The position numbers and the translations under genes are program-made. From an uncultured Pseudomonadota bacterium (GTDB taxonomy: Bacteria > Pseudomonadota > Alphaproteobacteria > Rs-D84): a DNA stretch of 5,267 bases. The notes under the pieces are model-generated. The model did no database searches. It worked only from the letters and a program-made list of their open reading frames with translations, and was not told the origin of the DNA. Each line of letters starts with the position of its first letter. Positions within the stretch are counted from its first letter, which is position 1. Below are positions 1 through 4,547 of the stretch, in pieces. The stretch is from positions 1-5,267 of the forward strand of contig CAMVAR010000056.1 of NCBI GenBank assembly GCA_947165555.1, in the 5' to 3' direction.

Positions 1-691
1 CATCTAACAATTTTCCGGTATCATCATAAAACCTTCCACTCGCACATTCAGTAATAACACTACATTTTTTATCATTACCAATCTGATTGGTATCAATTCC
101 ACACAAATTGAACCCATCCGCCACACTAAGGTCATAACGCAACTGTTTTCGGGCATCGGCCGCATTTGACGACGCAACCGCCATAATTAAATTTGCATTG
201 GTGGTTAAACAGTCAAATGATGCCTCGAACCCGACACGACGGCAATCTTGGACCCCGGAAATGTTTGTAACCGCGCCCGATTGTGCCGTACCACCACCGG
301 ACGACGAACCCGATGTCCCGGATGCCTGGCCGGTCAAGACCTCTATCTTGCTGGTATAAACGGCCTTTTCCAGTTGTGTTTTAAAACGTTTTAATGTTGC
401 ATTTAAATAATCATATTGCTGTTTCAATTGTTGTACAATAACGGTTGATTTTTTCCCGATAATCTCATTCATATAGGCAATATCTTCGGCATTGACGGGG
501 TTTATGGGAAATTGGTCAACACCACTCTTATCCTTGTCAACGGCGCCAATATTATGTGAATGGGTCGAACACAGACCGAACGCCGCAGAAAAATATTCGC
601 AATCTTCATAATTATTATACGACGATGCCGCCCACCCCGGCATATTCGCCCCCATCATAACCAAGAAAAAACTAATCAATATTTTTTTCAT
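1..691 (-). CDS. Exported coiled-coil protein of unknown function, C-terminus beyond window
   Basis: I do not recognise this family. The frame is open from the ATG at 689-691 to the left edge, giving 230 codons with no stop, so the 3' end is missing. Residues 1-21 look like a Sec signal peptide: MKK, a hydrophobic stretch ISFFLVMM, then GWA before the likely cut, so the protein should reach the periplasm or beyond. Residues about 75-115 are a charged, Gln/Lys/Leu-rich helix likely to form a coiled coil. Residues 121-140 are a Gly/Ser/Thr linker. After it comes a cysteine-containing region: Cys150, 161, 197, 210 and 216, with Cys31 and Cys41 near the N-terminus. The upstream neighbour has the same general plan (signal peptide, helix, scattered cysteines) and ends 85 bases before this start, so the two are probably co-transcribed. 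No clear Shine-Dalgarno is seen; the best purine stretch upstream is GGGAATTAGAAAAT. That it is a real exported protein is well supported; its role is unknown. Confidence 0.82.
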   Translation of the reverse strand, partial: MKKILISFFLVMMGANMPGWAASSYNNYEDCEYFSAAFGLCSTHSHNIGAVDKDKSGVDQFPINPVNAEDIAYMNEIIGKKSTVIVQQLKQQYDYLNATLKRFKTQLEKAVYTSKIEVLTGQASGTSGSSSGGGTAQSGAVTNISGVQDCRRVGFEASFDCLTTNANLIMAVASSNAADARKQLRYDLSVADGFNLCGIDTNQIGNDKKCSVITECASGRFYDDTGKLLD

Positions 692-776
692 ATTTTCTAA
701 TTCCCAACTACGATCCTGTTAACGAAAAGTTCAATGTTGTTGGTGGCACAAAACCCTGTAGCCCACCTGACTGTGC

Positions 777-2714
777 TTACTGTCCCGTGTTATTAGAGGG
801 TTTTTGTAACGCACCTCTTGTTGCCGCCGCTGCATTTATCAACATACCAGACGAAGCGCTACCCCCCCGAGCGGCACCTGTCAGGCTTGTCGCGACATTA
901 AACAAACCGCCAGTAATAGGTGCCGTCTTTGACACACATTGTTTTGATTGTTCCAGCCATGTACAAAAACGACTATCACACAGATTTTCAACTGTACCTA
1001 AAGAACATAAACCGGCATGCGAAACACCACTCACCCCGGTCACCGATGCTTCTGGGGCACGGTCTTCGGATACATAACAAAATGCGGACTTGTCTGTCGA
1101 ACTTTTACCAAGCGTTCTTTCCGGCAACCGACGGGTATTTATCGCATCATCCAACATTTTTTCGTATTCTGTATTTTCGGCCGTAACAGCACATGCCTTA
1201 AAACCGCACGCATCTGCCACAGGATCCCTTGAATTCTTATCGGGCCGCAATTCAAAATGACTGCCACCGCTGCTATCTTTGACCGTTTGTCCACGACACG
1301 AACGTGAATCCTGGGCGACCAGACGGCGCAACGTTTCAATATCCATCGTTGTTTGTTTTCGCCGGCCACGGAATATACCAATATTGTCAATAACATCGGA
1401 CGCACACGCAACCTGGGTCGAACCCGTAATTCCGGAATTCGAATCAATCCATTCACGCCATACATCACCCTTGGCCTGGATGGTGTCAACCAAACGACAA
1501 TGCGGCTGATTCTTGGCAACACGACCATCGGCACCTTCGGTTTTTACGCGCCAATAACAATTTTTGTCGCCATTATTGCATTCACAACGCCCATGAATTT
1601 TATAATCGCTGCTATTCGTATTGCTAGTATTTGTCTGCATCGTACTGTCACACGTGCCACACAAATACTTACCCCATATATTACACGAATCAGACAGCAA
1701 CATTATAACGTCACTAACATCAATACCCAACGTCATGGCCAATATCAACGCATCATAGGTATTTTCAATTACACCTTCGTATGGGTCAAAGAACGCGTTC
1801 ACCATATCTTTAAATTTTTTAACGCGTTTTGGTCCCGTACAATACGTAATTCCGGCATCACATCCGGCATATTCAATAATTTCGTCAAGGGCAATTTTTA
1901 ACTCTGCCATTTCGGTCATGGCGTTTTCAATTGTTTGGGTAATTTGCCCCCCCATTTGTTCGCGCACCAAAATATCGGCACTAATCCCATTTTTTGCGGC
2001 GATTTTTTCGGCCGTCGACAATCCCTCCAACCCCGGAACATCCGATATCATATCCAATTCAGACGTTGTCATTCCGCCCGATGCCGGCACAACAACATTT
2101 GCGGCCGCGGCGGCACGCTGTTGTTCAATTGCATCTTGTAATTGGGCATTTTGACTTGCACTTTGTGCGGCCATCCGTTCGGCCATTGCATCCATAGATT
2201 CCTGCATCTGGGCCTGCATTTGGGCCATTTGTTCGGCCATTTGGCGAACCTGTTCATTATTTTGGTTGGCCGCCGCGGCCGCGGCCTGGGCGTTTGCCTG
2301 GGCGATGGCGACGGCATTTTCCTGTTCCCGCAATTTTGCACTGGATTGTGCAACAACCTGGGCCGTGATATAATCTATTAAATCATCGCCATGTTTTTTA
2401 CACGAATCGTTTGAATTTACACATCCCGCAACAATCGAACGCGCAACCCCGGCATCGGCGCAACCACCCGACGAACACTTTGGCGTGGCACAGCGCAACA
2501 CCACCGCATTGCAATTGCCAAAATTCGCCGATGCCGCCGTTGTCCCCATGCCCGCACGCGCATTCATTAAACTGTTCCACTGGTTATTATTTGTTGCACC
2601 CGTACCATTAAACGCGGTCAAATTAGAGCCCGATGTCGTGGCAACCACGCCAATCGCCGGACCATATACCGCAACGCAGCACAACACAGACAAAAATAAA
2701 TTTGAATATCTCAT
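777..2714 (-). CDS. Large exported cysteine-rich protein with methionine-rich coiled coil, unknown function
   Basis: 645 residues; family not recognised. An upstream in-frame ATG at 2765 would add 17 residues, but the ATG at 2714 is preferred because a purine-rich ribosome site directly precedes it and it begins a clean signal peptide (MRYSNLFLSVLCC, cut probably after GVVA near residue 25; no good lipobox). The mature N-terminus holds a Cys cluster (68, 75, 80, 85, 98, 105). Residues about 121-206 are an Ala/Gln/Met/Glu-rich helix with heptad-spaced methionines (159-181) and an Ala run at 144-149. Residues 255-345 look helical and contain a hydrophobic stretch at 322-340 that is too polar for a confident membrane anchor. 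The C-terminal half has the remaining cysteines, including CGTC at 352-355, CEC at 377-379, and 570/579/584/593. In total 24 cysteines follow the signal peptide, an even number that fits disulfide bonding in the periplasm or at the surface. The tail from about 600 is small-residue-rich. A structural or surface role is inference only. Confidence 0.87.
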   Translation of the reverse strand: MRYSNLFLSVLCCVAVYGPAIGVVATTSGSNLTAFNGTGATNNNQWNSLMNARAGMGTTAASANFGNCNAVVLRCATPKCSSGGCADAGVARSIVAGCVNSNDSCKKHGDDLIDYITAQVVAQSSAKLREQENAVAIAQANAQAAAAAANQNNEQVRQMAEQMAQMQAQMQESMDAMAERMAAQSASQNAQLQDAIEQQRAAAAANVVVPASGGMTTSELDMISDVPGLEGLSTAEKIAAKNGISADILVREQMGGQITQTIENAMTEMAELKIALDEIIEYAGCDAGITYCTGPKRVKKFKDMVNAFFDPYEGVIENTYDALILAMTLGIDVSDVIMLLSDSCNIWGKYLCGTCDSTMQTNTSNTNSSDYKIHGRCECNNGDKNCYWRVKTEGADGRVAKNQPHCRLVDTIQAKGDVWREWIDSNSGITGSTQVACASDVIDNIGIFRGRRKQTTMDIETLRRLVAQDSRSCRGQTVKDSSGGSHFELRPDKNSRDPVADACGFKACAVTAENTEYEKMLDDAINTRRLPERTLGKSSTDKSAFCYVSEDRAPEASVTGVSGVSHAGLCSLGTVENLCDSRFCTWLEQSKQCVSKTAPITGGLFNVATSLTGAARGGSASSGMLINAAAATRGALQKPSNNTGQ

Positions 2715-2724
2715 CTCTCTTCTT
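2715..2724 (-). promoter_or_regulatory. Ribosome binding site deciding the start of the 645-residue protein
   Basis: On the minus strand the bases AAGAAGAGAG lie immediately before the ATG at 2714. The longer in-frame start at 2765 lies within the T-rich tract that follows the preceding terminator and has no purine-rich site before it. This supports the shorter start, which also places the signal peptide at the N-terminus. The match to AGGAGG is imperfect and the spacing is short. Confidence 0.55.
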
Positions 2725-2731
2725 GGATAAA

Positions 2732-2740
2732 AGAATATCA
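2732..2740 (-). promoter_or_regulatory. Possible extended -10 promoter for the 645-residue protein
   Basis: The minus strand reads TGATATTCT, that is TG-N followed by TATTCT, four of six matches to TATAAT with an upstream TG. No TTGACA-like hexamer sits at 16-18 bases; the region upstream is an almost pure T tract. If used, transcription would begin around 2725 and leave a leader of only about 11 bases. Read-through from the preceding gene is the alternative source of transcript. Weak. Confidence 0.25.
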
Positions 2741-2763
2741 CAAAACAAAACAAAAAAAAAGAC

Positions 2764-2800
2764 AAAAATAAAAAAAACGCGCAACCAATCGGATGCGCGT
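2764..2800 (-). terminator. Rho-independent terminator after the CxxC protein gene
   Basis: On the minus strand, 20 bases past the stop codon, the arms ACGCGCA (2794-2800) and TGCGCGT (2777-2783) form a perfect 7-bp GC-rich stem. Inside it CC and GG can add two further pairs across a T/T mismatch, leaving a GATT loop. It is followed directly by a run of T residues (TTTTTTT, A, TTTTT), the classic intrinsic terminator layout for minus-strand transcription. Confidence 0.88.
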
Positions 2801-2820
2801 CATATATTTATATCGGCATA

Positions 2821-3174
2821 TTAACCATTGCAACGATTGCAAGTATTGCGAACCACGCGACGTTCCGAATATACACCGGCCGGTTCATACACGGTTACCG
2901 GACGATAAACCTGGTAATGGTCGATAACTTCGGTATGTGTTTTAACACGAACCGGTTGCGCGCACGAATTGCACGCGGCAACAACATTACGACGCGGTTG
3001 TGCAACCGGGGCCGCCGGCGCGGTCGATTCAACCGGAACATACGTCACAGTATTCGTATTATAACGAACACGGTTGGTAAATGTTTCTGTTTCGCTGAAT
3101 AATCCACCGTCGGACGCATTCGCGCAAACGGTAACCATCGCAGCAAACAAACCTGTCAAAATTGTTTTTTTCAT
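2821..3174 (-). CDS. Small exported protein with two CxxC motifs, unknown function
   Basis: 117 residues; family not recognised. A start 13 codons upstream (3213) is possible, but that ATG lies upstream of the predicted transcription start, whereas the ATG at 3174 has a good Shine-Dalgarno and begins MKK. Residues 1-20 are a signal peptide (hydrophobic ILTGLFAAMVTV, cut after ANA), so the product should be periplasmic or outer-membrane associated. Mature residues 21-60 are Thr/Val/Pro/Ala-rich. Then come CNSC (Cys68, Cys71), a Tyr/Val/Pro-rich stretch with YRPVTVYEP at 90-98, and CNRC (Cys112, Cys115) two residues from the C-terminus. The two CxxC pairs could form disulfides or one four-cysteine metal site; the sequence alone does not decide. 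It is far too short, and lacks the fold signature, for a thioredoxin. It has its own consensus promoter and its own terminator, so it is a single-gene unit that is probably well expressed. Confidence 0.85.
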   Translation of the reverse strand: MKKTILTGLFAAMVTVCANASDGGLFSETETFTNRVRYNTNTVTYVPVESTAPAAPVAQPRRNVVAACNSCAQPVRVKTHTEVIDHYQVYRPVTVYEPAGVYSERRVVRNTCNRCNG

Positions 3175-3179
3175 TATTT

Positions 3180-3185
3180 TCCCTT
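3180..3185 (-). promoter_or_regulatory. Ribosome binding site of the CxxC protein gene
   Basis: The minus strand shows AAGGGA five bases before the ATG at 3174. It supports that start over the longer in-frame ATG at 3213, which lies upstream of the -10 box and so should not be in the transcript. Confidence 0.75.
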
Positions 3186-3201
3186 TTGGTTGTTCTGTAT
3201 T

Positions 3202-3229
3202 ATTATAGGACAATAAAATCCATTGTCAA
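3202..3229 (-). promoter_or_regulatory. Consensus sigma-70 promoter of the CxxC protein gene
   Basis: The minus strand carries a perfect -35 hexamer TTGACA (3224-3229) and a perfect -10 hexamer TATAAT (3202-3207), separated by 16 bases. Transcription should begin near 3195, giving a leader of about 21 bases up to the ATG at 3174. Full matches in both boxes suggest strong expression unless repressed. The -35 box lies within an inverted repeat that could be an operator. Confidence 0.85.
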
Positions 3230-3244
3230 CTATTTATTGACAAT
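3222..3244. repeat. 8-bp inverted repeat overlapping the -35 box
   Basis: ATTGTCAA (3222-3229) and TTGACAAT (3237-3244) are perfect inverted arms around a 7-base CTATTTA spacer. One arm contains the -35 hexamer of the CxxC gene promoter. Further TGACAA copies stand upstream at 3254-3259 and 3261-3266, and a GACAA at 3209-3213 lies just upstream of the -10 box. This arrangement fits a repressor or activator site, but no regulator is identified. The arms followed by T residues on the plus strand also resemble a weak AT-rich terminator, although no plus-strand gene precedes it. Confidence 0.55.
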
Positions 3245-3285
3245 TTTTTTTGATGACAAATGACAACCCAAAAAAACAGGCAAAC

Positions 3286-3320
3286 AATAAAAAACACCCA
3301 CGGTCAAATACAACCATGGG
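3286..3320 (-). terminator. Rho-independent terminator after the BOF-domain gene
   Basis: On the minus strand CCCATGGT (3313-3320) pairs with ACCGTGGG (3297-3304), eight pairs with one T/G wobble, around an 8-base loop. It is followed by TGTTTTTTATT. It lies 22 bases past the stop at 3343 and separates this gene from the promoter of the next one. Confidence 0.82.
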
Positions 3321-3342
3321 CATAGTATATCTTGTATATAAT

Positions 3343-3705
3343 TTATATTTTCTTGATTGCAGACACGTCAATTTCCATGACCGACATACCATTACGGTCA
3401 ACCGCACCCCAAACTTCGACATAGTCATTTGGTGTCACGGTTAACCCACCCCAATCTGCATCATCAATTTCCAGATTAATGGTGCCGGTACTATCCTGGA
3501 AAATATACGAATTTTCGCCGTTTTGTCGCACCATATACCCACGTACAACAACCGGCGCATTATCCGCCATATTACGCACCTCTTCAACCGAAACAACGGT
3601 TACACCATTATTTGACGTATTATTATTCATCCCATCGCCTGATGCCGCAAACCCGGACGCAGAAATCATGACGCCCAACACCGCCACAATTGATATTTTT
3701 TTCAT
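3343..3705 (-). CDS. YgiW/YdeI-type periplasmic BOF (OB-fold) protein
   Basis: 120 residues, matching the bacterial OB-fold (BOF) family that includes E. coli YgiW and YdeI, small periplasmic proteins linked in the literature to stress tolerance; usual length is about 120-130 residues, so this is full length. Residues 1-20 are a signal peptide (MKKISIVAVLGVMIS, cut after SGFA). A short Asn-rich spacer (26-33) leads into the domain at about 36-120. Family hallmarks are visible in order: VVSVEEVRNM, DNAPVVVRG, YIFQDSTGTINLEIDDADW (67-85), GLTVTPNDYVEVWG (87-100) and MEIDVSAI near the end. OB folds bind oligomers or small ligands, but the ligand of this family is not settled, and I see nothing here that fixes it. 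The gene stands alone between its own promoter and terminator. The start is supported by a good ribosome site. Confidence 0.92.
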   Translation of the reverse strand: MKKISIVAVLGVMISASGFAASGDGMNNNTSNNGVTVVSVEEVRNMADNAPVVVRGYMVRQNGENSYIFQDSTGTINLEIDDADWGGLTVTPNDYVEVWGAVDRNGMSVMEIDVSAIKKI

Positions 3706-3711
3706 TTTTGT

Positions 3712-3716
3712 TCCTT
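3712..3716 (-). promoter_or_regulatory. Ribosome binding site of the BOF-domain gene
   Basis: AAGGA on the minus strand, six bases before the ATG at 3705. It is embedded in AACCAAAAGG, the same ten bases found at the ribosome site of the CxxC protein gene. Confidence 0.78.
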
Positions 3717-3755
3717 TTGGTTATATAAATATTTTGTGCACTTAACACAGGACAC

Positions 3756-3781
3756 ATTATACCCCACCCGCCCCCGTTCCC
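3756..3781 (-). promoter_or_regulatory. Promoter of the BOF-domain gene: consensus -10 abutting a G-quadruplex motif
   Basis: The minus strand has a perfect TATAAT at 3756-3761, about 50 bases before the ATG. The bases directly upstream (3762-3781) are four G runs, GGG-AAC-GGGGG-C-GGG-T-GGGG, which satisfy the usual G-quadruplex pattern with loops of 3, 1 and 1. The position expected for a -35 box (about 3779-3784, TGTGGG) does not match TTGACA. The -10 call is good; use of an activator, or of an alternative sigma factor with a different upstream element, cannot be excluded. Confidence 0.6.
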
Positions 3782-3810
3782 ACACAGGAATGGTTTCGTA
3801 ACACACATAA

Positions 3811-3838
3811 CAAAAAGTTAGAACATGAAAAATCCAAC
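3811..3838 (-). terminator. Weak possible terminator after the YgjP-like gene
   Basis: Two bases past the TAG stop, the minus strand can form GTTGGA (3833-3838) with TCTAAC (3817-3822), six pairs including one G/T wobble, around a 10-base loop, followed by TTTTTG. The stem is short and AT-rich, so termination may be partial. Confidence 0.4.
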
Positions 3839-3839
3839 C

Positions 3840-4547
3840 CTATAAATATTGGTGCAGACGCGCCCCATTAACATTCAGCCAACGTTTGGCACGCTCGACC
3901 CCAAACCCATATAAATCACGAACCGTTGCCCAAAATTCCGGGGAATGGTCCATGTGCTGTGTATGCGCCAATTCATGCATAACAACATAACGCATAACAT
4001 CATACGGTGCAAATGCCAACCGCCACGAAAAAGACATTGTACCCGTTGTGGAACACGAACCCCACCGCGACGACGTATCACGCAAACAAATACGCCGCGG
4101 CCAAAACTCACGCGGGGTTTGACGTATAATCTCTTTGATTTGGGACAACAATTCTGATTTCACGAACATACGCACACGATTTTCCAACATTTCTATACCG
4201 CCACCGACATACAATATACACATACCGTCGTCATTTCTAATAAATTTATTTGCCCGAATTGTATTATCATGCACAACACGAACCCGCATATCCAAAAAAT
4301 CAAACCAATCGCCTGAGCTCAAATGGGATTTTTGTGGTGCGTTTGCAAATATCCGTTCCAACCAACGACGTTTTTGTTCAACAAATTTTAATACCGCCGT
4401 ATCAGATACCATCCACGGCCGCGATATATCAATACGCCGATTCGGTCCAACCCGTGGCCGCATAGTAATATTACGCACCCCACGTCGTGAATTTATAACG
4501 ATTGGTATTTCTTCACCCGACAAACTGGTAAATTTATATTCAGACAT
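3840..4547 (-). CDS. YgjP/DUF45-type zinc metalloprotein (SprT-like, M48-related)
   Basis: 235 residues, the usual length for the YgjP-like (DUF45) family. The diagnostic C-terminal half is intact: SSRWGSCSTTG (159-169), SFSWRLAFAP (172-181), then HELAH (191-195) followed by HSPEFW (201-206). His191 and His195 are the expected zinc ligands, Glu192 the catalytic acid and His201 the likely third ligand. Residues 1-100 form the family's N-terminal beta-rich part. There is no signal peptide, so the protein is cytoplasmic. The family is often annotated as a metal-dependent hydrolase; E. coli YgjP has been described as a UTP pyrophosphatase, so protease activity should not be assumed. The ATG overlaps the transketolase stop (ATGTCTGA), which fixes the start and suggests translational coupling; no strong Shine-Dalgarno is present. 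The link to transketolase is probably operon sharing rather than common pathway. Confidence 0.92.
   Translation of the reverse strand: MSEYKFTSLSGEEIPIVINSRRGVRNITMRPRVGPNRRIDISRPWMVSDTAVLKFVEQKRRWLERIFANAPQKSHLSSGDWFDFLDMRVRVVHDNTIRANKFIRNDDGMCILYVGGGIEMLENRVRMFVKSELLSQIKEIIRQTPREFWPRRICLRDTSSRWGSCSTTGTMSFSWRLAFAPYDVMRYVVMHELAHTQHMDHSPEFWATVRDLYGFGVERAKRWLNVNGARLHQYL

Noticed and set aside
742..767. Possible hairpin GGTGG/CCACC in the gap between the two left genes
   Set aside because: Five pairs with a 16-base loop and no T tract after it; too weak to call a terminator or regulatory structure.
1353..1901. 182-codon open frame on the plus strand inside the large cysteine-rich gene
   Set aside because: It is antisense to a convincing gene with a signal peptide, ribosome site and coiled coil. 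It has no signal or ribosome site of its own and reads as a low-quality shadow translation.
2277..2286. GC palindrome GGCCGCGGCC (with overlapping rare-cutter sites)
   Set aside because: It is explained by consecutive GCC/GCG alanine codons in the Ala run at residues 144-149 of the large protein.
2715..2765. Longer N-terminus for the large protein (start at 2765)
   Set aside because: The added residues are encoded by the T-rich tract after the previous terminator, with no ribosome site, and would place a second hydrophobic stretch ahead of a normal signal peptide.
2821..3174. CxxC protein as a thioredoxin-like oxidoreductase
   Set aside because: The length, absence of the WCxxC context, and position of the second CxxC at the extreme C-terminus do not fit the thioredoxin fold.
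3222..3251. Inverted repeat plus T run read as a plus-strand terminator
   Set aside because: The stem is AT-rich and no plus-strand gene ends nearby; overlap with a promoter on the minus strand is a better explanation.
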